Shown here: positions 51,662 through 60,423 of the stretch, piece after piece
How positions within the stretch are numbered: the stretch's first letter is position 1
Layout of the letters: each line of letters starts with the position of its first letter
DNA from: Viridibacterium sp035456105
GTDB taxonomy: Bacteria > Pseudomonadota > Gammaproteobacteria > Burkholderiales > Rhodocyclaceae
Assembly (NCBI GenBank): GCA_035456105.1
Contig: DATIDV010000004.1
Span: forward strand, 88,332-152,331
Direction of reading: 5' to 3'
Length of the DNA stretch: 64,000 nucleotides
Position numbers and translations under genes: made by a program
Notes under the pieces: model-generated
Told to the model about the DNA's origin: nothing
Seen by the model: only the letters and a program-made list of their open reading frames with translations
The model's database searches: none

Positions 51662-51802
51662 ATGAGCAAGGTACAAAAGAGCAATAAGGAAGCGAAGAAG
51701 GCTCCTGCGCTGAGCCTCAAGGAAAAACGCGCCGCCAAGGACGCAAAGAAAGACGGCAAGACTGGCAATACGCCCATCCAGATGCCTTCATCGACGCGCT
51801 GA
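51662..51802 (+). CDS. Small basic protein, 46 aa
   Basis: A 46-residue lysine-rich protein, MSKVQKSNKEAKKAPALSLK at the start and SLKEKRAAKDAKKDGK in the centre. It has GAGGG about seven bases before the ATG. It resembles short basic proteins found in many betaproteobacteria that lack a known function. A longer open frame upstream exists but has no homology and its coding look begins only at this ATG. Nucleic-acid or ribosome association is guessed from charge alone. Confidence 0.6.
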   Translation: MSKVQKSNKEAKKAPALSLKEKRAAKDAKKDGKTGNTPIQMPSSTR

Positions 51803-51947
51803 CATTCGCGCCATTCGCACACCCTGTGACGCCCTTGCAACGGGCGTCACTCAATTGCAGGTGACCCTCAAGTTCGTCCAACTCCCTGCCGACAATAGCT
51901 GAGCGCCGCCCATATTCCGAGCGGCAATCTCTCGCCGGAGCAGCAGC

Positions 51948-52355
51948 ATGAGTCAATACGAATATAACGAGCGCCGCCAGCGGCAACGCTTTCTTGCCAA
52001 ACGTGGCGAAGCAACCTGTTTCTGGGTCGTGTGGGACGGCAATCGCATTCCTCTGCTCGACCTGTCGCTTGAAGGCTTCAGCGTCGCCGCCACGACCGCT
52101 CCGGACAATAACGAACCCTTTGCCTTCGAGCTCAGGCTCGAAGGCATTCCTGACAAGATCAGGGGCCAGGCGCAGCACATGAATTTCGTTCCCGGTGAGC
52201 CGCAAGGGCAGATCGGCTGCCGCTTCGTTTCCCTGGAAGGCGAAGGTGCGCTGCGTCTGCACGAATGGCTGACCATCCACGTAATTGCGACTGCGGGCGT
52301 TCGCATCTCCGCCAAAGAAGCCGAAAAAATCGTCGAAGGCCCGTCGCTGATCTAG
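51948..52355 (+). CDS. PilZ-domain protein, probable cyclic-di-GMP effector
   Basis: A 135-residue PilZ domain protein. The di-GMP-binding motifs are seen: RQRQRF (RxxxR type) at residues 10-15 and LLDLSLEGFSV (D/N-x-S-x-x-G) near 38-48. The beta-barrel continues with IRGQAQHMNFVPGEPQGQIG and CRF. The C-terminal helix includes LHEWLTIHVIAT. It is a stand-alone PilZ, likely an effector that controls motility or surface polymers on binding cyclic di-GMP. The pectate lyase gene follows 210 bases on. Confidence 0.82.
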   Translation: MSQYEYNERRQRQRFLAKRGEATCFWVVWDGNRIPLLDLSLEGFSVAATTAPDNNEPFAFELRLEGIPDKIRGQAQHMNFVPGEPQGQIGCRFVSLEGEGALRLHEWLTIHVIATAGVRISAKEAEKIVEGPSLI

Positions 52356-52565
52356 CCTGACTTTCACTAAACGCAAGCTAGTGCGAAAACATCAACAACA
52401 TCAGGCCGTGACGGAACGTTCGATATAGTAAATTGTCGATTCACCTTGCTACTTATTCGCTGACCTGAGAAGGCTTGCAGCCCAGGTTAGCTTTCAGCAG
52501 CATGGCATGAGCGTTTTATGCCGCAACTGCAAAAAAGTGTGTTCTTCAACTCCGGAGGAAAATAG

Positions 52566-54062
52566 ATGAAAAAAACAGTTCTGGGCACGTCTATCGTGGC
52601 CGCACTGGCACTGCTGAGCGCCTGCTCAAGCGTGGATTCCAGCAAGCCTGACGCCGCACCGGTCAAGAGTGGCGACATTGGTCGCGCGCCTCTGGCCGCA
52701 AATGACGGCTGGGCATCCACTGGTGGCGGCGTCGATGGCGGCTCCAAGGCCAAGGCCGAAAATGTCTTCACCGTGAGCAATCGCGCAGAACTGGTCAAAG
52801 CACTCAATGGTGCTGGCAATTCATCGAAGATCATTTACGTGAAGGGTCGCATCAGCCTTAACGTAGACGACAACAACAAGGAACTGACCGAGAAGGACTA
52901 CGCGCCTGACTTCGACTTCGACGCTTACACCAAGACCTATGCGCCAGCCGTGTGGAACCAGAAGCTCGACAAGGGCCGCCCCGTTCGCGACCTGACTGGC
53001 CCGCTGGAAGAAGCGCGCAAGCGTGGCGTAAGCAAACAGAGGGCTCGTGTTGTCGTCGACGTCACGTCGAACACCACCATCATCGGTCTGGGCAGCGATG
53101 CGAAGATCGTGCATGGCAATCTGAAGATTGGTGCGAACTCCGAGAACGTGATCATCCGCAACATCACTTTCGAAGACGCCTTCGACCTGTTCCCGGGCTG
53201 GGATCCGGGCGACTCATGGAAGGTCGACAAGAGCTACCCTGGCTGCCAGGAAGCCTACGTCGATGCCAAGACCGGTCCACAGCTGTGCCCAGGTGGTCGC
53301 TGGAATTCCGAGTATGACAACATCACGGTTGATGGTGGCAAGCGCGTCTGGATCGACCATTGCACCTTCAATGATGGCGATCGTTCCGACAAGCTCTACC
53401 CGCCCAACTTCCCGTTCCCGCAAAACGAGATCACGCAGAAGATCCAGCATCACGACGGCCTGATTGACGTGGTCAACGGCGCGGACTTCGTAACCATCAG
53501 CTACAACGTTTTCAAGGATCACGACAAGACATCCCTGATCGGCAGCAGCGATTCCAACAAGCTGGATCCGGGCAAGCTGAGCGTGACCTATCACCACAAC
53601 CTCTTCGACAACTCCGGTCAGCGCCTTCCGCGTGTGCGTTTCGGCAAGGTGCATTCGTACAACAATTTCTTCAGCGGTGACGCTGCAGGTATGGACGATG
53701 GAAAACTGCCGCTGTATGACAATCACCTGAAGGCCATCAAGGAACATGGTTCCAACAATGTATTCCGCGGCGCTTTCGGCATCGGCAAGGATTCGCTGAT
53801 TTACTCCGAGAACAACTGGTTTGAAGTGAAGAATGCAGGTCCGTCTTCCATCGCGGCAATCCAGGGTGGCACGAAGTTCTTCGATCAAGGCACCTACTTC
53901 AATGGCAAACCCGTCGATGCGCTGAAGGAACTCAACGCAACCACCAAGACGCCATTGTCCGGTGATGTAGGCTGGAAGCCGACGCTGTACGCCAAGGCGC
54001 CGCTTCCTGCGACCGAAGTGCCGGCACATGTGAAGGCCAATGCAGGCGCAGGCAAGCTCTGA
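52566..54062 (+). CDS. Pectate lyase (PL1), lipoprotein
   Basis: A 498-residue secreted polysaccharide lyase that cleaves de-esterified pectin by beta-elimination. The N-terminus is a lipoprotein signal (KKTVLGTSIVAALALLSACS). The parallel beta-helix carries PL1 motifs: TTIIGLGSDAKIVHGNLKIG with VIIRNITFEDAFD, VWIDHCTFNDG, HHDGLIDVVNGADFVTISYN and LSVTYHHNLFDNSGQRLPRV, which includes the catalytic Arg. Cysteines near CQEAYV and QLCPGG may pair. Monocistronic with its own terminator. The products could feed the KDG kinase/KDPG aldolase genes at 58-60 kb. Confidence 0.93.
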   Translation: MKKTVLGTSIVAALALLSACSSVDSSKPDAAPVKSGDIGRAPLAANDGWASTGGGVDGGSKAKAENVFTVSNRAELVKALNGAGNSSKIIYVKGRISLNVDDNNKELTEKDYAPDFDFDAYTKTYAPAVWNQKLDKGRPVRDLTGPLEEARKRGVSKQRARVVVDVTSNTTIIGLGSDAKIVHGNLKIGANSENVIIRNITFEDAFDLFPGWDPGDSWKVDKSYPGCQEAYVDAKTGPQLCPGGRWNSEYDNITVDGGKRVWIDHCTFNDGDRSDKLYPPNFPFPQNEITQKIQHHDGLIDVVNGADFVTISYNVFKDHDKTSLIGSSDSNKLDPGKLSVTYHHNLFDNSGQRLPRVRFGKVHSYNNFFSGDAAGMDDGKLPLYDNHLKAIKEHGSNNVFRGAFGIGKDSLIYSENNWFEVKNAGPSSIAAIQGGTKFFDQGTYFNGKPVDALKELNATTKTPLSGDVGWKPTLYAKAPLPATEVPAHVKANAGAGKL

Positions 54063-54083
54063 TCAGCTTCTGAGCCAACAATG

Positions 54084-54111
54084 AAAAACGGCACCCGCGG
54101 GTGCCGTTTTT
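54084..54111. terminator. Bidirectional terminator between pectate lyase and qmcA
   Basis: A 13-base stem (AAAAACGGCACCC with GGGTGCCGTTTTT) with a two-base loop, A/T-tracts on both sides, between convergent genes. Confidence 0.92.
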
Positions 54112-54145
54112 CTTTTGTGTGCTTCCGCAGCCGAACCGTAGCGGC

Positions 54146-55066
54146 TCAAGTCGCAGGGTGCTTGCCAACGATCTGCATCGCTGCCGTGATCAACCCCGCC
54201 ATATTGCTCATGTCAGCCGGGACAACCACCGTATTGCCGGCCTTGGCGATGTGGCCGAACGACTCCACATATTTCTCCGCAACCTTGAGCTGAATGGCCT
54301 TCTCGCCGCCATTTGTCTCGATTGCCGCAGCCACGACGCGAATCGCTGCGGCGGTTGCATCGGCCACCAACGCGATCGAACGCGCTTCGCCTTCGGCACG
54401 ATTGATCGCCGCCTGCCGCTCACCATCGGAAGTCATGACGGCCGCCTGCTGCGCGCCTTCGGCCTTGTTGATCTGCTCCTGACGCTGACCTTCGGAGCGG
54501 GCGATGACGGCGCGCTTCTCGCGCACGGCCTTGATCTGCAACTCCATCGCCTGCAGGATGCTTTCCGGCGGCGTGATGTCTTTCACCTCGTAACGCAGGA
54601 CCTTCACGCCCCAGGCGCCTGACGCTTCATCCAGCGCCGCGACCACCGCCTGGTTGATCTCGCCACGCGCCTCCAACAGCAGATCCAGCTCACGCTTGCC
54701 CGCCTCCGAACGCAACATGGTCTTGGCCAGCTGCTCAATGGCGAATTCATAATTCGCCGTGCCGTAACAGGCCAGACGCGGATCGGTCACCTGGTAGTAC
54801 AGGATGCCGTCGATATGCACCTGCGTGTTGTCCTTGGTGATGCAGATCTGCGGCGCCACATCCATCGGCACTTCCTTGATCGTCAGCTGATACGCCACGC
54901 GATCAATGAAGGGCACGATGAAATGCAAGCCGGCGTGCAACTCGCCATGGAATTTTCCCAAGCGTTCAAGGATGTAGACGGTCTGCTGCGGCACGATGCG
55001 GATCGCACGCGCTGCAAACACGATAGCCGCAATCAGGATCGCCAGCGCGATGTAGGTACTTGTCAT
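54146..55066 (-). CDS. qmcA: SPFH/stomatin-like membrane protein (QmcA)
   Basis: A 306-residue Band-7 protein with one N-terminal membrane helix (YIALAILIAAIVFAARAIRI), the SPFH domain (QQTVYILERLGKFHGELHAG then LHFIVPFIDRVAYQLTIKE), a coiled-coil segment with repeated E-G-x-R-Q and A-E-G units, and a hydrophobic end. It is encoded just after an NfeD-family gene, the standard qmcA-nfeD pairing. Such proteins form oligomeric microdomains and modulate membrane proteases and fluidity. Confidence 0.92.
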   Translation of the reverse strand: MTSTYIALAILIAAIVFAARAIRIVPQQTVYILERLGKFHGELHAGLHFIVPFIDRVAYQLTIKEVPMDVAPQICITKDNTQVHIDGILYYQVTDPRLACYGTANYEFAIEQLAKTMLRSEAGKRELDLLLEARGEINQAVVAALDEASGAWGVKVLRYEVKDITPPESILQAMELQIKAVREKRAVIARSEGQRQEQINKAEGAQQAAVMTSDGERQAAINRAEGEARSIALVADATAAAIRVVAAAIETNGGEKAIQLKVAEKYVESFGHIAKAGNTVVVPADMSNMAGLITAAMQIVGKHPAT

Positions 55067-55100
55067 TACTTTCTCTCCAATGAAGGAACTACAAAAACAT

Positions 55101-55496
55101 TCAGGCCGCTTTTCTCACCTGCAACACATTGCCTTGCTGTTGCACGACCACGACAGCCTCGCCCACAGCCACGGCTTCGTCCGCACGCGCATCCCACTCG
55201 GTGCCACGCCAGCGCACACGCAACCTGCCGGCTTCGCCCAAGGCAACTACCTCGGCACTTCCCTGCAGATCAGGTGCCATGTCGCCCGCGGTCGGCTTGC
55301 GGAAACGACTCACGAGCAGGCTGCCGGTCACGGCAACGACTGCGGCGACCAGGCACTGCGTGACAAGCCCGTACGCAAACGAACTCGTCACGGCAGCCAG
55401 CCCTGCCGCAACACCTACAACAAGCAGATAGAGCGTGCCGGTCAGCATCTCTGCGACCACGGCAGCCACCGCCAGCAAGACCCAGATAATCGTCAT
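55101..55496 (-). CDS. NfeD-family membrane protein
   Basis: A 131-residue short NfeD: two or more membrane segments (IIWVLLAVAAVVAEMLTGTL and LLVVGVAAGLAAVTSSFAYG) followed by a small OB-fold domain (LQGSAEVVALGEAGRLRVRW). It starts the nfeD-qmcA pair and likely works with QmcA as a complex in the inner membrane. ATG start; the gene ends 34 bases before qmcA. Confidence 0.88.
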   Translation of the reverse strand: MTIIWVLLAVAAVVAEMLTGTLYLLVVGVAAGLAAVTSSFAYGLVTQCLVAAVVAVTGSLLVSRFRKPTAGDMAPDLQGSAEVVALGEAGRLRVRWRGTEWDARADEAVAVGEAVVVVQQQGNVLQVRKAA

Positions 55497-55596
55497 CCAA
55501 TCGACCTTTGGTTATTGAGACAGAACGGCAGCATACGCCATCACTCGCCATGTGCAGCGAGCCACACGGCGGGTCAGGTCCGGTGACAAGCCAACG

Positions 55597-55620
55597 AAAA
55601 AGCCCGGCATCAGCCGGGCT
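55597..55620 (-). terminator. Terminator after the glycerophosphodiesterase gene
   Basis: The stem AGCCCGGC (55601-55608), ATCA loop and GCCGGGCT (55613-55620), with AAAA on the low side giving a U-run on the minus strand. It ends transcription from glpQ before nfeD. Confidence 0.85.
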
Positions 55621-55640
55621 TTGGGCGCGCAAGACAAGAC

Positions 55641-56795
55641 TCAATGCTGGGCTTTGCGCGCGGCCACCGCAGCATCGGTGAAGTCCGAGAAAACTCCGTC
55701 GATACCAAGCTTGAAGAACTGCTCGTATTCCTTCTGCGGATTGCCGCCGTAATTCGAGGCAAGGCGACGCGGCTCACTACGAAACGTCCAAGTATGAACG
55801 AGCAAACCCTGCTTGTGCGCACGCTTGATCAGATCGGTTGGTGGCAGCGTCTTGAGAGAGGACTCGCCCGGTACGCCGGCCGGCGCGGAAGCATCCGGCA
55901 CGGTGCTGACGATGTAGCGCTTCCAGGGGCCGATACCGTCGGCGTACTTCGCCACATCGCGCAGGCCGGCATCTGTCGTGAGCCACGCAAAGGTACGCGC
56001 CAACAGCTCGGGCTTGCCAGAGGCCGTCCAGTCGTAAGGACGATCAAAGGGCGCTGTGAAATCCAGGCTGCCGTCGGCCTTCACGTCGTTGGCATCGATC
56101 AGCTGGATCATGCGAACGTCCGACACCTTGCGCATGATTTTCAGGCTACCCGGTTCGAAGCTCTGGATGAACACTGGCGCACTGCGATGATTCCAACCCG
56201 CCTTTTCGAGCGCCTTGATCAGGCGTCCTTCGAGCGGCAAGCCGAGATTGCGGTGATAGGTCGGGTGCTTGGTTTCCGGGTAGATGCCGATGACACGCCC
56301 GGTCTCCTTCGACTTCTTCTTGACCAGCGCGATGATCTCTTCGAAGGTCGGGATGGCGAACTTGCCGTTGTACTGCTGAGGGCGTTCCGGCAGAGGCTGG
56401 ATCGCATGTAGCGTCTTGATCTCGGCCAGCGTGAAATCGGAAACGAAGAAGCCTTCTTCAGCGGCGCCATCGACAAGCGCGATGCGTTTGCGTGACGCAA
56501 ACTCCGGATGCAGGCTCACGTCGGTCGTGCCCATGATGTTCGGCTCGTGGCGCGCAATCAGCACACCATCCTTTGTTGCCACAAGATCCGGCTCGATGAA
56601 ATCCGCTCCCATTTCGATCGCCTTGGCATAACCCTCAAGCGTGTGATCCGGCAAGTAACCCGGTGCGCCGCGATGGCCGATCACCAGCGGCTTGCGCTCG
56701 TTGTGATGACGCTCGTCGTCATGCGCCATCGCGCCACTAACAGCCAACAGGGAAGTACCAGCCAGCAAGCCGGCAAGAACAGGGCTCCAACGCAT
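55641..56795 (-). CDS. glpQ: Periplasmic glycerophosphodiester phosphodiesterase
   Basis: A 384-residue exported enzyme that hydrolyses glycerophosphodiesters to glycerol 3-phosphate. The signal peptide is WSPVLAGLLAGTSLLAVSGA with AMA cleavage. The catalytic core is VIGHRGAPGYLPDHTLEGYA, then MGADFIEPDLVATKDGVLIA and RHEP; IYPETKHPTYHRNLG follows. The ATG at 56795 has AAGGAG seven bases upstream; the frame continues upstream without homology. It is a single-gene unit with its own terminator. Confidence 0.93.
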   Translation of the reverse strand: MRWSPVLAGLLAGTSLLAVSGAMAHDDERHHNERKPLVIGHRGAPGYLPDHTLEGYAKAIEMGADFIEPDLVATKDGVLIARHEPNIMGTTDVSLHPEFASRKRIALVDGAAEEGFFVSDFTLAEIKTLHAIQPLPERPQQYNGKFAIPTFEEIIALVKKKSKETGRVIGIYPETKHPTYHRNLGLPLEGRLIKALEKAGWNHRSAPVFIQSFEPGSLKIMRKVSDVRMIQLIDANDVKADGSLDFTAPFDRPYDWTASGKPELLARTFAWLTTDAGLRDVAKYADGIGPWKRYIVSTVPDASAPAGVPGESSLKTLPPTDLIKRAHKQGLLVHTWTFRSEPRRLASNYGGNPQKEYEQFFKLGIDGVFSDFTDAAVAARKAQH

Positions 56796-57059
56796 TCCGT
56801 CTCTCCTTCGGTTACAAAAGAGGACGAGCTTGCGCGCGCAATGTGAACATGAATTGACGCTGGTGTTACGGCTTTGCGACCCGATCCGACGCCGGGACCG
56901 CATCGCCCTCACGAACACATTTCATTTGCATCGACACGGGGAACAATGCTGCTTTCAAGAGCGACGTACATCCCGATGGTCCGCGCCTTGTTTTCCCGCT
57001 CAAGCGCAGGCTATGCTCACCAATACTGTTCCCAGCATCCCGGACTCACGGAGACACCC

Positions 57060-57458
57060 ATGAAACGCCCGTACGCACTACCCTCCCTCCTCATCACGCC
57101 GGCTCTTGCCATGCTGCTCTCTGCCTGTGGCGGGAGCGATGGCGTACCGGATGCACTCGAGTCGATCAACATCGAAAAAATGGAATGCCCGATCACGGGC
57201 GATGGCGCCAGCATCCCGCCCGGCACCAACTCACAAGTAAAGGCCTATGCCGCGATCATCGGCATCAATCAGGCTGACGTCATATGGACCTGGGACGCTG
57301 ACAACACCGCACTCAAGTTCGGCTCGCAAAGCCAGAAGGACAACACATCTACTATCAGCATCACCGCCCCCACCTCAACGGCCAAGTACAAGATCAACGT
57401 ACACGCAACCGCAAAGGGCAAGCGCGGCGATGCGACCTGCGAGCTGGACGTGAAATAG
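57060..57458 (+). CDS. Hypothetical lipoprotein, 132 aa
   Basis: A lipoprotein signal LLITPALAMLLSACGGSDGV precedes a small domain with two cysteines (MECPITGDGA; DATCELDVK) that probably form a disulphide. The mature part has the look of an Ig-like beta-sandwich (VKAYAAIIGINQADVIWTWD; TISITAPTSTAKYKINVHAT). No family is recognised. GGAGA lies a few bases before the ATG. It is convergent with the lipoprotein at 57485, which has a similar fold pattern. Confidence 0.7.
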   Translation: MKRPYALPSLLITPALAMLLSACGGSDGVPDALESINIEKMECPITGDGASIPPGTNSQVKAYAAIIGINQADVIWTWDADNTALKFGSQSQKDNTSTISITAPTSTAKYKINVHATAKGKRGDATCELDVK

Positions 57459-57484
57459 CACTGGCCAGCCCTGCGCCGTGACAG

Positions 57485-57883
57485 TCAGGGCGCAACGGTG
57501 ATGGTTACGCTCCTCGAAGCACTTGCCGAACCGAGCGTCGCCGTAAGCGTCAGCACGATGTCCGTCGAGGAAGTCACAGTCGGCGCGGTGAAATAGACAG
57601 TCGCCGCAGTCGTACCTGACAAGGTCACGCTCGGCCCGGATGTCTGCGTCCAGAGATAAGTCAGCGAGTTGCTTGCGGAGCTCGTCGTGCCGGTCGCCAC
57701 GACTGTCGTGGCGACTGCACTGCCACTCACCGGTGCCGATGGCGTGAATGTGAGGGAGCTGATCGTCACGGTGTCAGCCGCCGTCGTGTCGGCCCCCCCG
57801 CAACCCGCCAGCGTTACGGCGAGCAATAAAGCCCCCAACACAGCAACAAGCCACAGAGGCACGAAAAAGAATTTGCGAGTCAT
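57485..57883 (-). CDS. Ig/PKD-like lipoprotein, 132 aa
   Basis: A lipoprotein signal (LVAVLGALLLAVTLAGCGGA) precedes a Ser/Thr-rich domain resembling a PKD or Big fold (SNSLTYLWTQTSGPSVTLSG, then ATVYFTAP and IVLTLTATLGSASASRSVTI). GGAAGG lies before the ATG at 57883. The same length and fold type as the convergent neighbour suggest that the pair may be related duplicates, though sequence identity looks low. Confidence 0.7.
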   Translation of the reverse strand: MTRKFFFVPLWLVAVLGALLLAVTLAGCGGADTTAADTVTISSLTFTPSAPVSGSAVATTVVATGTTSSASNSLTYLWTQTSGPSVTLSGTTAATVYFTAPTVTSSTDIVLTLTATLGSASASRSVTITVAP

Positions 57884-58017
57884 ATGATGCCTTCCGGATG
57901 AAGTCCTGAACGCGCAGAGAACTCCCTGCGCCACCCACGGAAGGCTATCAACAAGCACACGCGTACCCGGTTCAGCCAGGCAAAAACGTGCAAAGCTGTA
58001 CTTACAAATGACGAAAC

Positions 58018-58049
58018 AAAAGCCCGAAGACTTTCGCCTTCGGGCTTTT
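58018..58049. terminator. Terminator between the lipoprotein and kdgK genes
   Basis: The stem AAAAGCCCGAAG with CTTCGGGCTTTT and a short loop, with A/T tracts on both sides. It lies downstream of kdgK on the minus strand and upstream of the lipoprotein promoter region. Confidence 0.85.
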
Positions 58050-58072
58050 GTTTTCAATCCAAGCAACAGATT

Positions 58073-58172
58073 TGTGCAGGGCGCGTAGCGAGCGGCGCCG
58101 AGGTCGAAACGAGGAGCGGATACGTACGTGAGTACGTTGAGCACCAGAGTTTCGAGATCCTCCCGCGCAGTA
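58073..58172. ncRNA. Structured intergenic element downstream of kdgK
   Basis: Nested palindromes: an outer pair CGAAAC (58105-58110) with GTTTCG (58149-58154), and an inner stem CGTAC-GTGA-GTACG at 58123-58136. GC-rich flanks include GCGCGTAGCGAGCGGCGCC. The element ends about 20 bases before the kdgK stop on the minus strand, so it would be the 3' untranslated part of that mRNA. It may be a 3' regulatory RNA or a repeat family; I cannot name it. Confidence 0.45.
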
Positions 58173-58191
58173 GCCCTATGCGTGAATCGGA

Positions 58192-59292
58192 TTAGCGAAT
58201 GACGCGAGCACCCTTGCCCTTCATCGCTGCTTCGACTTCTTCCACGCGAACCATGGAGGTATCGCCCGGGGTCGACATGGCCAGTGCGCCGTGTGCTGCG
58301 CCGTATTCGACAGCAGCTTGTGGGCCCTTGCCTTCGAGGAAGCCGTAAGCCAGACCCGAAGCGAAACCGTCACCACCACCAACGCGGTCGTAGATTTCGA
58401 GGTTGTCGCGCTTCATCGATTGGTACAGCTCGCCCTGGTAGTACAGCAGAGCGGACCAGTCGTTCAGCGTAGCCGTGGTGGCCTTGCGCAGGGTCGTTGC
58501 AGCAACCTTGAAGTTCGGGAATTCAGCAACAGCCGCTTGAATCATCTTCTTGAAGCTGTCGGTTTCGATGTTGGTCAGGTGCTCGTCGGCGCCTTCCACT
58601 TCGAAGCCCAGGCAGGCGGTGAAGTCTTCTTCGTTGCCGATCATGACATCGCAATACTTGGCGATGTTGCGGTTGATCTTCTGTGCGCCTTCCTTGCCGC
58701 CCTGGCTCTTCCACAGCGATGCGCGGAAGTTCAGGTCGTATGCAACGACGGTGCCGTACTTCTTGGCAACTTCAACGGCTTCGATCACGGCTTCAGCGGT
58801 GTTCGATGCCAGTGCGGCGAAAATGCCACCGGTCTGGAACCAGCGAACGCCTTCTTCACCGAACAGCTTTTCCCAGTTCACTTCGCCTGGACGGATTTGC
58901 GATGCGGCCGAGTTGCCACGGTCGGAGCAACCCAGAGCCGGACGAATGCCGAAGCCCTTTTCCGTGAAGTTCAGGCCGACGCGGGTGTTCTTGCCCAGAC
59001 CGTCGAAATCGCGCCAGATGACGTGCGACATGTCGACGCCGCCTTGCATGATGAAGTCTTCAACCAGCCAGCCCAGATCGTTCTTCGGCAGAGCGGTGAC
59101 GACAGCAGCGCGCTTGCCCCAGCACTTGCGCATGGCGCGAGCGACGTTGTACTCGCCGCCGCCTTCCCAGACCTGGAATTGACGGGAGTTACGCACGCGG
59201 CCAAAGCCTGGATCGAAGCGCAGCATGACTTCGCCGAAGGAGACACAGTCCCACTTGGTTTCGGCGGCAGATTTGATGATCAGTTCTGACAT
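58192..59292 (-). CDS. kdgK: 2-dehydro-3-deoxygluconate kinase (PfkB family)
   Basis: A 366-residue PfkB-fold sugar kinase. The N-terminal MSELIIKSAAETKWDCVSFG continues into EVMLRFDPGFGRVRNSRQFQ, then VWEGGGEYNVARAMRKCWGK. The catalytic GGGD anion hole is in YDRVGGGDGFASGLAYGFLE. Length and start match a bacterial KDG kinase group longer than the E. coli type. Direct pairing with a KDPG aldolase gene gives KDG to KDPG to pyruvate plus glyceraldehyde 3-phosphate. GGAATAGAG lies before the ATG. Confidence 0.86.
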   Translation of the reverse strand: MSELIIKSAAETKWDCVSFGEVMLRFDPGFGRVRNSRQFQVWEGGGEYNVARAMRKCWGKRAAVVTALPKNDLGWLVEDFIMQGGVDMSHVIWRDFDGLGKNTRVGLNFTEKGFGIRPALGCSDRGNSAASQIRPGEVNWEKLFGEEGVRWFQTGGIFAALASNTAEAVIEAVEVAKKYGTVVAYDLNFRASLWKSQGGKEGAQKINRNIAKYCDVMIGNEEDFTACLGFEVEGADEHLTNIETDSFKKMIQAAVAEFPNFKVAATTLRKATTATLNDWSALLYYQGELYQSMKRDNLEIYDRVGGGDGFASGLAYGFLEGKGPQAAVEYGAAHGALAMSTPGDTSMVRVEEVEAAMKGKGARVIR

Positions 59293-59388
59293 TTCTCTAT
59301 TCCTTATATGGATGGAATTTTGGTGTGGACTTGGACCGCGGGCCGTTCCGCTTACGCAGTAACGGCCCGACGGCATTCAGTGCAGTGC

Positions 59389-60078
59389 TTACTTCTTGGC
59401 AGCCAGTTCGGCCTTGATCGTCTTGATGAGCTGAACGGTCGTACGCACGTTCTCTTCGATGCCCTTGTAATCCTTGGCGTCGAGCAGCTTCTTGGTGATC
59501 AGGTTGCTGCCGATACCGCAGGCAACGATGCCGGCGCCATACCACTTGCGCAGCGACTCTTCGGTCGGCTCGACGCCGCCCGTTGGCATGATGCGCGTCC
59601 AGGGCATCGGGCCCATCACGCTCTTCACGAACTCAGGACCGCCCACGGACGAACCCGGGAAGACCTTGACGATTTCGCAACCCAGCTCTTGTGCGTCGCC
59701 GATTTCGGTCGCGGAACCGCAGCCTGGGCTGTACGGAATGCCACGACGGTTACACACCTTGGCGACGTCGGCGTTGAGCAGCGGGCCGACGATGAACTTG
59801 GCGCCGTTGGCGATGTAGATACCGGCGGTCGGTGCGTCAACGATGGAGCCGACGCCCATGATCACGGAAGGATCAGCCTTGGCGAAGTGACGCGTCACTT
59901 CGTAGAACACGTGGGAAGCGAAGTCGCCACGGTTGGTGAATTCGATGCACTTGGCGCCGCCGTTAGCGCAGGCTTGGATAACGTTCTTGCAAACTTCGAC
60001 GTCCGGATCATAGAAAACAGGAATCACTGCCTGTTCCATCATTGCGGACAGGACGGCCATGCGGTCCTTAGCTGCCAT
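59389..60078 (-). CDS. eda: KDPG/KHG aldolase
   Basis: A 229-residue class I aldolase that splits 2-keto-3-deoxy-6-phosphogluconate into pyruvate and glyceraldehyde 3-phosphate. The TIM barrel shows VIPVFYDPDVEVCKNVIQAC, KCIEFTNRGDF with the Glu, and the Schiff-base Lys in CEIVKVFPGSSVGGPEFVKS; TGGVEPTEE follows. The ATG at 60078 has AGGAG upstream; the frame runs 24 codons further without homology. It precedes kdgK by 96 bases and forms a two-gene operon with it. Confidence 0.9.
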   Translation of the reverse strand: MAAKDRMAVLSAMMEQAVIPVFYDPDVEVCKNVIQACANGGAKCIEFTNRGDFASHVFYEVTRHFAKADPSVIMGVGSIVDAPTAGIYIANGAKFIVGPLLNADVAKVCNRRGIPYSPGCGSATEIGDAQELGCEIVKVFPGSSVGGPEFVKSVMGPMPWTRIMPTGGVEPTEESLRKWYGAGIVACGIGSNLITKKLLDAKDYKGIEENVRTTVQLIKTIKAELAAKK

Positions 60079-60286
60079 TGCATTTCTCCTGATTGATTTC
60101 GGCGCCGAGGGGGTACGACGCCCGATAAACAGCGGACTATTTTGAGGCAATGGGCAGTCTGGATCAAGGGAAAGCCTTGAAAATCAGGTGTAGCAAGGCT
60201 TTCAGCGGGTAGATTCAGGGGCTGATTTGATCCAGTTCAAACCTGTCCTGCGCGGCTGGCACCGGGTCGGCCGACTTCAAATCGTC

Positions 60287-60392
60287 GTCATCCCGGCGAA
60301 GGCCCGGATCCAGCAGCGTGTGCTCACCGCAGGGCCATGCATTCGGGGTGATGTGGGCGAGCGACTGGATCCCGGCCTTCGCCGCGATGACG
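60287..60392. repeat. REP-type palindrome pair A
   Basis: Two inverted units related to GTCATCCCGGCGAAGGCCGGGA lie head to head, flanking a 50-base spacer in the gap between eda and the aldo/keto reductase gene. Units have drifted from the copies near 61.7-62.1 kb by a few bases. Confidence 0.8.
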
Positions 60393-60423
60393 GACGCAGT
60401 GGGCGGCCATGACCGAAGAGCGC

